A program made the translations under genes and the position numbers. A stretch of 64,000 nt of DNA. Source: Pseudomonas poae. GTDB taxonomy: Bacteria; Pseudomonadota; Gammaproteobacteria; Pseudomonadales; Pseudomonadaceae. How positions within the stretch are numbered: the first letter of the stretch is position 1; each line of letters opens with the position of its first letter. The stretch is from contig CP034537.1 in NCBI GenBank assembly GCA_004000515.1, forward strand, positions 5,160,001 through 5,224,000, given 5' to 3'. This document shows, in pieces, positions 38,750-48,726 of the stretch. Under the pieces are notes generated by a model. The model was not told the DNA's origin. It ran no database searches and was given only the letters and a program-made list of their open reading frames with translations.

Positions 38750-39238
38750 ATGCCCAACCAAACCATCAAAACCCCCTGCGTCGGCCTGTGCTCCACCGTC
38801 TATGGCGACCTGGTCTGCCGGGGCTGCAAGCGCTATCACCATGAAGTGATCCAGTGGAACGGCTACAACGCTGAGGAAAAACAGGCGGTGTGGCTGCGCC
38901 TGGAGCAATTGCTGGTGCAGGTGATGGCCAGCAAGCTGGAAGTGTTTGATCCGCCCCTGCTGCGCCAGCAACTTGAAACGCGCAAGATCCGCTTTGTGCC
39001 GCAGCAATCACCGTATTGCTGGGCATACCAGTTGATTGCGCGAGGCGCACGGGTGATTTCCAAGTTGGACGCCTATGGCCTTGCGTTGTTGCCGGAGTTT
39101 CGCGAGCGTCACCTGGCGGACTTGCGGGATGCAATTGACCGGGAGTTTTTCCTGTTGTCGGAGGCGCATTACGAGCGCTATATCGCGCCGGGGTTTCTAA
39201 AGGAAGCCTTTGGGCCAGCCCTGATCGCCACTTTATAA
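38750..39238 (+). CDS. DUF1289-domain protein
   Basis: About 162 residues from the ATG at 38750. The N-terminal DUF1289 motif is clear: PCVGLCSTVYGDLVCRGCKR with four Cys, then HEVIQWNGY. The C-terminal part is unlike anything I recognise. DUF1289 proteins are small Fe-S or zinc-binding candidates of unknown function, often next to nrdB in pseudomonads as far as I recall. An in-frame extension upstream to 38363 overlaps nrdB and is a shadow. Confidence 0.8.
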   Translation: MPNQTIKTPCVGLCSTVYGDLVCRGCKRYHHEVIQWNGYNAEEKQAVWLRLEQLLVQVMASKLEVFDPPLLRQQLETRKIRFVPQQSPYCWAYQLIARGARVISKLDAYGLALLPEFRERHLADLRDAIDREFFLLSEAHYERYIAPGFLKEAFGPALIATL

Positions 39239-39255
39239 CCAACACCTCTTGATTG

Positions 39256-39345
39256 TGTGGGAGCTGGCTTGCCTGCGATGACAGGGTGTCAGTCAGCATA
39301 TTTATCGACTGACATACCGCTATCGCAGGCAAGCCAGCTCCCACA
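39256..39345. repeat. REPIN (GTGGGAGCTGGCTTGCCTGCGAT type)
   Basis: Two perfectly inverted 24-base arms (39256-39279 and 39322-39345) reading GGGAGCTGGCTTGCCTGC and its complement, with a second inner pair GTCAGTCA/TGACTGAC. Lies between convergent genes (DUF1289 protein and the PDH E1 paralogue). Same family as the copy at 44010-44098. Confidence 0.88.
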
Positions 39346-39360
39346 TTTGATCTTCTGCGG

Positions 39361-42038
39361 TCAGGAGGTACAGGACGACTCGCGATCGCTCTGCAACGCG
39401 TACCGCTCAATCGCCTCTTGGCAAACCTGCCTGTCCAATCCCCCCTGCTCCACCAACGCCGTCAGCGCCGCCAATACGATGTGGTAACGATCCACCTCAA
39501 AGAAATCGCGCAACGCTGCCCGCGTATCACTGCGTCCAAAACCATCGGTCCCCAGTACGGTGTAGCTGGAGTTCACGTACGAGCCGATCATCTGCGGCAC
39601 CGCCCGCACATAGTCGGACACCGCCACCACCGGTGCACCGTTGGGCAAACAGTCAGCCAAATGGCTCGTGCGCGCGGTGCCTTGTGGGTGCAGACGGTTC
39701 CAGCGCTCCACCTCTCGCGCATCCCGCGCCAATTCGCTGAAGCTGGTCACGCTGAACACCTCGCTCGCCACTTGCCAATTCTCTGCCAGCAACTGCGCGG
39801 CTGCCTGCGCCTCACGCAGCAACGTGCCGGACGCTATCAGGCGCACCTTGGCATCGGCCGCGCCTTCAAGGCGATACATGCCCTTGATAATCGCCGCCTC
39901 CACACCGTGCGGCAGGCTCGGCTGCGGGTAGTTTTCGTTCATCAGGGTCACGTAGTAGAACTCGTCTACATCGTGCTCGAGCATCTGGCGCATGCCATGG
40001 TCGAGGATCACCGCAAATTCCCCGGCAAACGCGGGATCGTAGGCGCGGCAGTTGGGGACCGTGGCCGCAGTGAGATGGCTGCTGCCGTCCTGGTGCTGCA
40101 AGCCTTCGCCGCCCAAGGTGGTGCGCCCGGCGGTGGCGCCGAGCAGGAAGCCACGGGCGCGCTGGTCGGCGGCGGCCCAGATCAGGTCGCCGACACGCTG
40201 GAAACCGAACATCGAGTAGTAGATATAGAACGGCAACATGCGCAGACCATGCACCGAGTAGCTGGTGGCCGCCGCGACCCAGGAGCTGATGGCGCTGGCT
40301 TCGCTGATACCCTCTTCGAGGATCTGGCCGTCAGTGGCTTCGCGGTAGCTGAGGATCGAGCCAATGTCTTCCGGTTCATAGCGCTGGCCGACGCTGGAAT
40401 AAATGCCAATTTGCTTGAACAGGTTGGCCATGCCGAAGGTACGCGCCTCGTCGGCGACGATGGGCACGATGCGCGGCCCCAGGGCCTTGTCCTTGAGCAA
40501 GTTGGTGAGCATGCGCACAAAGGCCATGGTGGTGGACATTTCCTTGCCCTCAGCGGCCGTGGCAAAACCGGCATAGCCCTCTATTGCAGGTACGTTGACC
40601 GGCGCGGCGGCCTGGCTGCGGCTGGGCACATAACCGCCGAGGTCTGTGCGCCGCTGGTGCAGGTAGCGCAGCTCCAGGCTGTCGTCGGAAGGCTTGAAGA
40701 AGCTCAGGGATTCGGTCTGCTCGTCCGTCAGCGGCAACTGGAAGCGATTGCGGAACGCGATCAGCGCGTCACGGTCGAGTTTTTTCTGCTGGTGGGTGGT
40801 CATCTTGCCCTGCCCGGCTTCACCCATGCCGAAGCCCTTTTTGGTCTGGGCCAGGATCACGGTGGGTTTGCCTTTGGCCCGACGTGCCGCGTGGTAGGCC
40901 GCGTGGATTTTGACCATGTCGTGGCCGCCACGCTTGAGGCGGTCGATCTGCTCATCGCTCATGTTCTCGACCAGCTTGGCCAGGGCTTCGCTTTGGCCGA
41001 AGAAATGTTCGCGGTTGTAGGCACCGTCCTTGGCGGCAAAGGTCTGGAACTGCCCGTCGACGGTGTTGGACAGGGTCTCGACCAGCGCGCCATCCGTATC
41101 CTTGGCCAGCAAGGCGTCCCAGTCCGAGCCCCAGACGAGCTTGATCACGTTCCAACCGGCACCGGCGAACAACGCTTCCAGTTCGTCGATGATGCGCCCA
41201 TTGCCTCGCACAGGACCGTCGAGGCGTTGCAGGTTGCAGTTGACCACCCAGCTCAGGTTGTCGAGGCCTTCGCGGGCGGCCAGGGTCAGGGCCGACATGC
41301 TTTCCGGCTCATCCATCTCGCCGTCACCGAACACGCCCCACACGTGGCGATCGGTGGTGTCCAGCAGGGTGCGGTGCTGCAAATAACGCATGAAACGCGC
41401 CTGGAAAATCGAGCTGATGGGGCCGATGCCCATGGAGCCAGTGGGAAACTGCCAGAAGTCCGGCATGAGCCACGGGTGCGGGTAGCTGGACAGCCCGCGT
41501 GCGCCCGTCTTGGGCCCACCGAGTTCCTGGCGATAGTGGGCCAGGTCCTGCTCGCTGAGGCGCCCTTCAAGGAAGGCCCGTGCATAAATACCGGGAGCGG
41601 AATGCGGTTGATAGAACACCAGGTCGCCGCCCACACCTTCGTTGCGGGCACGGAAAAGTGGTTGAAACCCACCTCAAACAAATCCGCTGCACTGGCATAG
41701 CTGGCGATATGCCCGCCGAGTTCGCCGTAAGCCTGGTTGGCCCGTACCACCATGGCCAGGGCGTTCCAGCGCACCAGCGAGGCCAGGCGCTCTTCGGTGG
41801 CCAGGTCGCCAGGGAACGCCGGCTGCCTGTCAACGCTGATGCTATTGATGTACGGCGTGCCGTGGCGCGGTTTCCAGTCGATGTGCGGGGCACTGCCTTC
41901 GCGGGCCAGCAGGTCGAGGATCTGTCGCGCCCGCGCCGGGCCGGCATTGGCGACCAGTGACGCAAGGGCATCGCGCCACTCGTCCAACTCTGCCTGATCC
42001 AAGGCCGTGTGATTCACTGCACTCGCGAAACCGTTCAT
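39361..42038 (-). CDS. aceE: Pyruvate dehydrogenase E1-type protein (AceE/MdeB family), one frameshift
   Basis: About 892 residues, the usual homodimeric E1 length. Landmarks: SLVRWNALAMVVRANQ, PHPWLMPDFWQFPTGSMG, the ThDP motif GDGEMDEPES with NCNLQRLDGPVRGN, and DEARTFGMANLFKQIGIYS. A T is missing near 41655; repaired, HFFRARNEGVGGDLVFY joins the halves. The ATG at 42038 is preferred to the GTG at 42044. No E2 (aceF) gene is adjacent, and the sequence differs noticeably from the main pseudomonad AceE, so this may be a paralogue such as the 2-ketobutyrate dehydrogenase MdeB. Confidence 0.85.
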
Positions 42039-42228
42039 GGGCACCTCCGGGCTTTTTTTCCAGTTTATGTCGGGGCCTGAGGATTTTTTGCCTGTTATCA
42101 GGCGGGGAAAGTCGTTTTTTGAGCATGATTAACTGCCATTCAGACGTTTCTCAGCACGTTGTGCTCATGTCCCCGAAACCCTGCAACTGTGTTTAAAATG
42201 CCGCCCGCTCAACGACCGACGCTAAACG

Positions 42229-43141
42229 ATGAACCCAGACGCACTCGCCACCTTGCACGCTCACCTGCTCACCGCCCTGGAGCACCCACCCAGCGAAACC
42301 CGACGCCTGTTCCACGGCCGTGGCCGCTGCTGGCCGGGCCTGGAGCAACTGACGGTGGACTGGTTGCAAGGTGTTTTGCTGGTGTCGCTGTTCAAGGAGC
42401 CAGAGGCGGCGCAGCTGGAAGCGCTGAAACAGCTGCTGCACACCCAGTTCAGCGTCTACACCGTTGCCCTGCAACACCGTTACCTGCCGCAAAGCACCAC
42501 CGAATGGCTGGTGGGCAACCCCATCGACGAACTGACCATCACCGAAGGCGGCCTGCGTTACCTGATCGACCTGGGTAAAACAGAACAGCGGGCTGTTCCT
42601 CGACATGCGCTACGGCCGCAACTGGGTACGTGAACAGGCCGAAGGCCAGCGAGTGCTCAATCTGTTTGCCTACACCTGTGGGTTCTCCGTAGCAGCCATC
42701 GAAGGCGGTGCCGACCACGTGGTGAACCTCGACATGGCGCGTGGTGCACTGAGCCGTGGCCGCGACAACCATCGCCTGAATGGCCATGACCTGAGCAAGG
42801 TCAGCTTTCTTGGCCATGACCTGTTCAAGTCCTGGGCCAAGGTCACTCACAGCGGCCCCTATGACCTGGTGATCATCGACCCGCCGTCATTCCAGAAAGG
42901 CAGCTTCCTGCTGACCAAGGACTACCAGCGCGTGCTGCGACGCCTGCCGGATTTGCTCAGCGCACAGGGCACGGTGCTGGCGTGCATGAACGACCCGGCC
43001 TTCGGCGAAGACTTCCTGATCGACGGCGTAACCCGCGAAGCGCCGGGCCTGCGCTTTGTCGAGCGCTTGGCAAACCCGCCGGAATTTCCTGATATTGATG
43101 CGCAAAGCGGCTTGAAGGCGCTGGTGTTCCGCCAGGGCTAA
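42229..43141 (+). CDS. Class I SAM-dependent methyltransferase (RlmI/YccW-like), one frameshift
   Basis: About 304 residues from the ATG at 42229. The SAM-binding region reads RVLNLFAYTCGFSVAAIEGGA, and the catalytic loop IDPPSFQKGSF has the PP-S/F signature of RNA methyltransferases. A base is lost near 42582 (KNQNSGLFLDMRYGRNWV restores it). It resembles the C-terminal catalytic part of RlmI but lacks a PUA domain at the N-terminus. Probably modifies rRNA; the site is unknown. Confidence 0.8.
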
Positions 43142-43290
43142 TGCCGAAACGTCCTACGCTTGCTACGCTAAGTGATACACCGGGGCGGTGAACCTTCTTG
43201 CCCCCTTCCCGGTCGATACCTGCATTCCCCGGCCAGACCCGACGGCGTTACGTTGTCGGCTGCCCCGTTTCACCTTTTGGAGAACCGCCC

Positions 43291-44006
43291 GTGATATCGA
43301 CCCTGCATGTAGCCAGACTCAAAGCCTGGGGCGCCCACGGCTTTACCGCTACCGGTGTGGTGCTGGCCTTTTGGCCACGCTGGCACTGCTGGAAAACTCA
43401 CCCAAGGCCTGCCTGCTGTGGCTGGGGCTGGCGTTGGTGGTCGATGGCGTCGACGGCTCGCTCGCGCGACGGGTCAATGTGAGCACGGTGCTGCCCAGCT
43501 TTGACGGCTCGGTGCTGGACCTGGTGATCGATTACCTCACCTATGTGTTTATCCCGGCACTGTTTATCTACCGTTATATCGACCTGCCGGACTTCACCCA
43601 CCTGTTCACGGTGTCGGTGATCCTGGTGTCGTCGCTGTTCTGCTTCTGCAACGTGAACATGAAGAGCAAGGACAACTATTTTGTCGGCTTTCCTGCCGCG
43701 TGGAATGTGGTGGCGCTGTGCGTGTACATCATCCAGCCCGAGGCCTGGGTCACGTTGTTGACGGTGATCGCCTTGGCGCTGCTGACCGTGACACCGATGA
43801 AGTTCCTGCACCCGTTCCGGGTGAAGCGGTTTATGCCGATCAATATCGCGGTGACCACCATCTGGCTGCTGTGCAGCTTCTTGATGGTGGTGGATTACCC
43901 GAACACCAACCCGTGGACGTTTGGGTTGTGGTCGCTGATGTCGGCGTATTTCCTGGGGATTTGCATCTGGCGTACGGCGTTGGAGTGGATCGAAGCACAC
44001 CGCTGA
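43291..44006 (+). CDS. pcs: Phosphatidylcholine synthase, one frameshift
   Basis: The GTG at 43291 follows GGAG. About 239 residues with six to eight membrane helices. The CDP-alcohol phosphotransferase motif DGSLARR...GSVLDLVID is present at residues 60-90. A T is missing near 43370 (AFLATLALLE restores it). Pcs joins choline to CDP-diacylglycerol in the inner membrane, giving phosphatidylcholine in one step, a trait of many plant-associated pseudomonads. Stop at 44006, just before a REPIN. Confidence 0.88.
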
Positions 44007-44009
44007 CCT

Positions 44010-44098
44010 TGTGGGAGCTGGCTTGCCTGCGATGGCGGTGGGTCAGCCCCAACTATTTCAACTGGCACACCGCTATCGCAGGCAAGCCAGCTCCCACA
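44010..44098. repeat. REPIN (GTGGGAGCTGGCTTGCCTGCGAT type)
   Basis: Perfect 24-base inverted arms at 44010-44033 and 44075-44098, identical to those at 39256-39345, with a GCGGTG/CACCGC inner pair and a different middle. Starts four bases after the pcs stop. Confidence 0.88.
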
Positions 44099-44161
44099 TT
44101 TGGATCTGCACACATCTGACGGGTAAGATGGCGGCCGCCCTGCCAACCATAAGCCCTGCCC

Positions 44162-44941
44162 ATGCCCTTCGAACTCAGCGTTGACCTCACCACCCTCGCC
44201 ATCCTGGCGTTTGTCGCCTTTATCGCCGGTTTCATCGACGCCATCGCCGGCGGCGGCGGTCTGCTCACCACGCCTGCCTTGCTCACCGCCGGCATGCCGC
44301 CGCACTTGGTACTGGGCACCAACAAGCTCAGTTCTACCTTCGGCTCCGCCACCGCCAGCTTTACCTTCTATCGCCGCAAGCTGTTTCACCCGCGCCAGTG
44401 GGTGCATGCCATCGTCGGCACGTTTATCGGTGCGCTGACCGGCGCCGTAGTGGCTCACTACCTGCCCGCCGAGACCCTGAACAAAATGCTCCCGGTGATT
44501 GTGTTCGGTTGCGGCTTGTACCTGTTGTTCGGCGGCACGCCCAAGGCGCCGCTGGACGCCGATGCGCCGATCAAGAAGAAATGGCAGTCCACCCAAGGTT
44601 TTGGCCTGGGCTTCTACGATGGTGTAGCCGGCCCGGGTACCGGTGCATTCTGGACCGTCAGCACGATGTTGATGTACCCCGTGGACCTGGTGAAAGCCAG
44701 CGGCGTGGCGCGCAGCATGAACTTCGTCAGCAACGCGGCAGCGCTGTCGGTGTTTATCTTCAACGGGACGGTGGACTGGATCGTCGGCCTGACCATGGGC
44801 ATTTGCGTGATGTTCGGCGCGTTCTTTGGCGCGCGCAGCGCAATCAGCGGCGGCGCCAAATTCATTCGCCCGGTGTTTATCACCGTGGTGCTGGGCCTGA
44901 CCGTGCGCCTAGCCTGGCAGCACTGGTTCAGCGTGGCCTAA
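44162..44941 (+). CDS. TauE/SafE-family membrane exporter (YfcA-like)
   Basis: Intact, 259 residues. Two homologous halves of membrane helices: [22 protein letters not shown] near residue 20 and [19 protein letters not shown] near 145, the duplicated TauE motif. The family moves sulfite, sulfoacetate or other small anions, but many members are unassigned. The 3' end overlaps the convergent nudC gene by 33 bases. Confidence 0.87.
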   Translation: MPFELSVDLTTLAILAFVAFIAGFIDAIAGGGGLLTTPALLTAGMPPHLVLGTNKLSSTFGSATASFTFYRRKLFHPRQWVHAIVGTFIGALTGAVVAHYLPAETLNKMLPVIVFGCGLYLLFGGTPKAPLDADAPIKKKWQSTQGFGLGFYDGVAGPGTGAFWTVSTMLMYPVDLVKASGVARSMNFVSNAAALSVFIFNGTVDWIVGLTMGICVMFGAFFGARSAISGGAKFIRPVFITVVLGLTVRLAWQHWFSVA

Positions 44942-45740
44942 ACGCCGCGCCAGGTAGAGGTCGATCAGGTAGCGCGCGATCGAACGTGACGCCGGCAACG
45001 GCGGCAGGTTGTGCACATTGAACCACTGCGCGTCTTCGATCTCGTCGGCCTGGGGCACGATATCGCCACCGGCGTACTCGGCATGGAAGCCCAGCATCAT
45101 CGAGTGGGGAAACGGCCAGCACTGGCTGCCCATGTACTGGATGTTCTTCACCTCGACCTGCACTTCCTCGCGCACTTCGCGGATCAAACAATCCTCAGCC
45201 GACTCACCCGGCTCGGCGAACCCCGCCAGGGTGCTGTAGACCCCGGTGACAAAGCGCGGCGAACGCGCCAGCAGGATCTCGTCGCCACGGGTGACCAGCA
45301 CGATCATGCTCGGCGAAATCCGTGGATAGCTGCGCAGGTCGCAGGCCTGGCAATACATCGCCCGCTCACGTGGCACCTGGACCATGGCCTGGCCGCAACT
45401 GCCGCAAAACCGGTGCTCGCGCGCCCAGGTGCCGATCTGCGCGGCATAACCCAGCACTTTGTACAGGGTGTGATCGCCTTGCAGCATGAAGGCCCGCAGG
45501 CCCTGCCAGCTGCAACCCGGCACTTCGGCCGGCGCGTTCAGCTCAAGCAGGTACACCGGCTCACCGTCGAGGTGGCCGATGCCGTGCTCGGCGAACACCG
45601 ACAGGTCCTGGCGTTTAAGCCATTCGCGAGGGAACAGCGGGCCGTTGGCGTCATGTAAAACCATCGCGGCTGCGGGCGACAGCCCAGCCGCCAGGGGTGT
45701 CGTTGTCCAAAAGCGTTGTGGTAATCCAGCCTGGGGTCAT
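44909..45740 (-). CDS. nudC: NAD(H) pyrophosphatase / NAD-cap decapping Nudix hydrolase, one frameshift
   Basis: About 277 residues from the ATG at 45740; a T-run one short near 45656 splits off the first 28 residues. A zinc ribbon (CGSCG...CQACD) precedes the Nudix box [20 protein letters not shown], followed by the NudC-specific [14 protein letters not shown]. It cleaves NADH to NMNH and AMP and can remove NAD caps from RNA. Starts six bases after the crotonase stop, so the two genes are probably co-transcribed. Confidence 0.92.
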
Positions 45741-45745
45741 GTCAG

Positions 45746-46558
45746 TCAATCCACGAATTCGGGTTTCTGCTTACTCATATGGGCCGCGATGGCCACGCGC
45801 AGGTCGTTGGATTGCAACATAGCCGAGTTCCAGGTGGCAACGTATTCCAGACCATCATTGACCGTATGGTCACGCATGTAGCTGATCATGGCTTTGGTGC
45901 CGGTGACGGCAATCGGCGATTTGGCGGCGATTTCATGGGCAATCTCCAGCACGCCGGCCAACAGGCTCTCCTGATCGGGATAGACACGATTGACCAGGCC
46001 GATGCTGCGCGCTTCCTCGGCGCCGAATTGGCGACCGGTGTAGGCCAACTCACGCAGCATGCCGTCGCCGATGATGCGCGGCAGGCGCTGCAGGGTGCCG
46101 ACGTCGGCGGCCATGCCGATGTCGATTTCCTTGATCGAGAACTGCGCACCTTCGGCGGCGTAGCGCATGTCGCAGGCGCTGATCAGGTCGATGGCGCCGC
46201 CGATGCAGTAACCCTGGATCGCCGCCAATACCGGCTTGCGGCAATTGTCGACGGCATTGAACGAGGCTTGCAGTTCAAGGATCTTGCGGCGCAGCAAGCG
46301 CGCGTTGCGCCCTACGTCCTTGCCGAAGTCGTTGGCCACCGAGGCCAGCATCATCAGGTCGATACCCGAAGAGAAATGCTTGCCGGCACCGCTGAGCACC
46401 ACGGCCCGCACGGTGTCGGTGTCTTCGACCCATTGGAAGATGTCGATGATCTCGGTCCAGAACGCGGCGTTCATCGCGTTGATCTTTTCCGGGCGGTTGA
46501 TCTGCACATGGGCAACGTTACCGGTGAGTTCGACGACGAAAGCTTGGTATTCGGACAT
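45746..46558 (-). CDS. Crotonase-family protein, likely delta3,5-delta2,4-dienoyl-CoA isomerase
   Basis: Intact, 270 residues from the ATG at 46558. Oxyanion-hole segments are HFSSGIDLMML and GYCIGGAIDL. The motif KEIDIGMAADVGTLQRLP places Glu144 and Asp152 eight residues apart, as the catalytic pair Glu196/Asp204 of mammalian ECH1. This points to dienoyl-CoA isomerase activity, used to degrade unsaturated fatty acids with odd-position double bonds, rather than plain enoyl-CoA hydratase. Confidence 0.85.
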   Translation of the reverse strand: MSEYQAFVVELTGNVAHVQINRPEKINAMNAAFWTEIIDIFQWVEDTDTVRAVVLSGAGKHFSSGIDLMMLASVANDFGKDVGRNARLLRRKILELQASFNAVDNCRKPVLAAIQGYCIGGAIDLISACDMRYAAEGAQFSIKEIDIGMAADVGTLQRLPRIIGDGMLRELAYTGRQFGAEEARSIGLVNRVYPDQESLLAGVLEIAHEIAAKSPIAVTGTKAMISYMRDHTVNDGLEYVATWNSAMLQSNDLRVAIAAHMSKQKPEFVD

Positions 46559-46750
46559 GGCAGTGATCCCTGACTGGCGAGTGATAAGGCCCGAACTATA
46601 ACAAGGGTGCGCCACGGCGCATCGGCCAAAAACGGGACTGGCAAAGGTAATGGAATGTTGTGGCTGCAAGGTTCATGCAGCGCCATTACATTTCACGCGG
46701 GAGGCGCGATTTTTCGGCTATACAATCAGGGCCATTGCCTGGAGCCGCCT

Positions 46751-48006
46751 ATGCCGACCACGTTTCGTTCATCCTTGATCCTGGCCCTGGTGGTCGTGCT
46801 GACCGGTATCGGCGCAGGCCTGGGCGGGATGTTGCTGGCGTTGCTGTTGCACGGCATCCAGCACCTGGCTTACGGCTACAGCCTCGACAGCCTGGTCAGC
46901 CATGAAACCTTCCTGCTAGGCGTTACGGCCGCGTCGCCCGCGCGTCGCTTGCTGGTGCTGGTGGTCTGCGGCCTGGTCGCAGGATTAGGCTGGTGGACGA
47001 TTTATCGCTATGGCCGCCCATTGGTCAGCATCAAGCAGGCCGTGTCGGACAAGATGCCGATCATGCCACCCAAGACCACCCTCGCCCACGCCTTGCTGCA
47101 AATCATCACCGTGGCCCTGGGGTCGCCGCTTGGGCGTGAAGTGGCGCCACGGGAAGTTGGGGCGCTGGGCGCCAGCTGGTTATCGCAACGTGCGCGACTC
47201 GAACCCCAGATGCATCGCCTGATCGTGGCCTGTGGCGCGGGCGCGGGGCTGGCGGCGGTGTACAACGTGCCGCTGGGTGGCGCGGTGTTTGTCTTGGAAG
47301 TGCTGGTGGGTGCATTCAGCTGGCCGGCAGCGGTGATTGCATTGGCGACCTCGGCGATAGGTGCATCGGTGGCGTGGATCGGGCTGGGGCAGAGTCGCAA
47401 TACGTGGTGCCGCAATTTGTGCTGAGCCCGGTGCTGATCGCCTGGGCCGTGGTGTGCGGGCCAGTATTCGGGTTGGCGGCGTACGGTTTCACGCGCATCA
47501 CCGGCAAGGCGCGGGCGAATGCTGCGAGGGGTTGGCGGCTGCCGGTGCTGTCGTTGATCAACTTCACGATCATCGGTGGGCTGGCGATGTTGCTGCCGCA
47601 AATACTGGGCAACGGTAAAGGTCCGGCGCAACTGGGTTTCGACAATCAACTGACCATCGGCCTGGCCGCGCTGCTGCTGGTGGTCAAGGTGCTGATCACC
47701 ACCAGCAGCCTGCGCGCCGGCGCCGAAGGTGGGCTGTTGACGCCGGGCCTGGCGAATGGCGCGCTGCTGGCGATCATCCTTGGCGGCGCCTGGAGCCTGC
47801 TTTGGCCGGGCGTGCCGTTGGGCGCGTTTGCGATCATCGGCGCGGCGGCTTTTCTCGCGGCCAGCATGAGCATGCCGCTGACGGCGATTGTGCTGGTGGC
47901 GGAATTTACCCGAATCGAGCATGACTTCCTGGTGCCGATCATCCTAGCGGTGGTGGGCTCGATGTGCGTGAGCAAGCTGTGCAAACACTGGGAAAATGCT
48001 GGATAA
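46751..48006 (+). CDS. CLC-type chloride channel/transporter, one frameshift
   Basis: About 419 residues from the ATG at 46751, ten or more membrane segments. The filter-like region GSPLGREVAPREVGALGAS matches the CLC GREGP area in diverged form, followed by GAGAGLAAVYNVPLGGAVFVLE, a typical CLC helix. A G is lost near 47388 (GAESQYVVPQFVLSP restores it). C-terminal AFAIIGAAAFLAASMSMPLTAIVL is also typical. Transport of chloride or another halide is inferred; the proton Glu cannot be assigned by eye. Confidence 0.83.
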
Positions 48007-48080
48007 AACCCGGCACACCCGCCATCCTTCGCGCTTTAAGCCGCCCCACCTGCGGCGCTCGACGTTTAAAGGATATGCCC

Positions 48081-48635
48081 ATGCACGCCCAACCCCTCTC
48101 CCCGACCGAATTCGAATTTATCGAAGACACCCTGCAAAAGTACGGCGACGACCATTCGGTGCTGAACCTGGCCGAACTCGACGGTTATTTCACCGCGCTG
48201 GTGTCCAGCCCGGTGCAAGTGGATGTGGCCGAGTGGTTCCCGGCGATCTGGGGCGGGCAGAACCCGGAATGGGACAACATGGATGAAGCGCAGCGTTTCC
48301 TGGAACTCTGTGTGCGCCACATCAATACCCTGGCCGAGCAACTGGCCACCGACGCTGAGCGCTTCAAGGCCCGCTTCGACGAAACCGAACATCAGGGCCA
48401 AAACGTGACCCTCGCCGAAGAATGGTGCTTTGGCTATATCCGTGGCGCGGCCATCGGCAATTGGCCCGAACTGCCGGCGGCGCAGGCAAGCGAGTTGGAA
48501 AAAATCTCCTGGTGCGCCGAACAGGACAACTTCGAACTGCCGGCCGACCTGGATGTAGCGGCACATCAACAGCGTGTCAGCCAGATCGAACCGGCAGCGC
48601 GAGCGTTGCACGATTACTGGTTGAGCCAGCGCTAA
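48081..48635 (+). CDS. UPF0149/YecA-family protein
   Basis: Intact, about 184 residues. The AAAGGA site at 48068-48073 is 7 bases from the ATG at 48081 but only one from the ATG at 48075, so 48081 is chosen (MHAQPLSPTEFEF). Sequence features: AELDGYFTALVSSP, FPAIWGGQNPEW and GYIRGAAIG, typical of YecA-like proteins of unknown function. The SEC-C zinc motif found in some members is absent. Confidence 0.85.
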   Translation: MHAQPLSPTEFEFIEDTLQKYGDDHSVLNLAELDGYFTALVSSPVQVDVAEWFPAIWGGQNPEWDNMDEAQRFLELCVRHINTLAEQLATDAERFKARFDETEHQGQNVTLAEEWCFGYIRGAAIGNWPELPAAQASELEKISWCAEQDNFELPADLDVAAHQQRVSQIEPAARALHDYWLSQR

Positions 48636-48726
48636 GCCTCGACAAGCACCGCTGCTTTGGCCGATTATTCGGGTCCGCCCGTCGGCCACTCCGTGCCACC
48701 TTGCCTTGAATCAGGAGCCTTGTACC

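Noticed and set aside
39256..39345. Inverted repeats as CRISPR repeats or transposon ends
   Set aside because: Only two arms per locus, the same arms recur at other sites, and no transposase is present; these are REPINs.
39418..41700. 760-residue plus-strand open frame opposite the PDH E1 gene
   Set aside because: Antisense shadow of a strongly supported gene; no recognisable motif.
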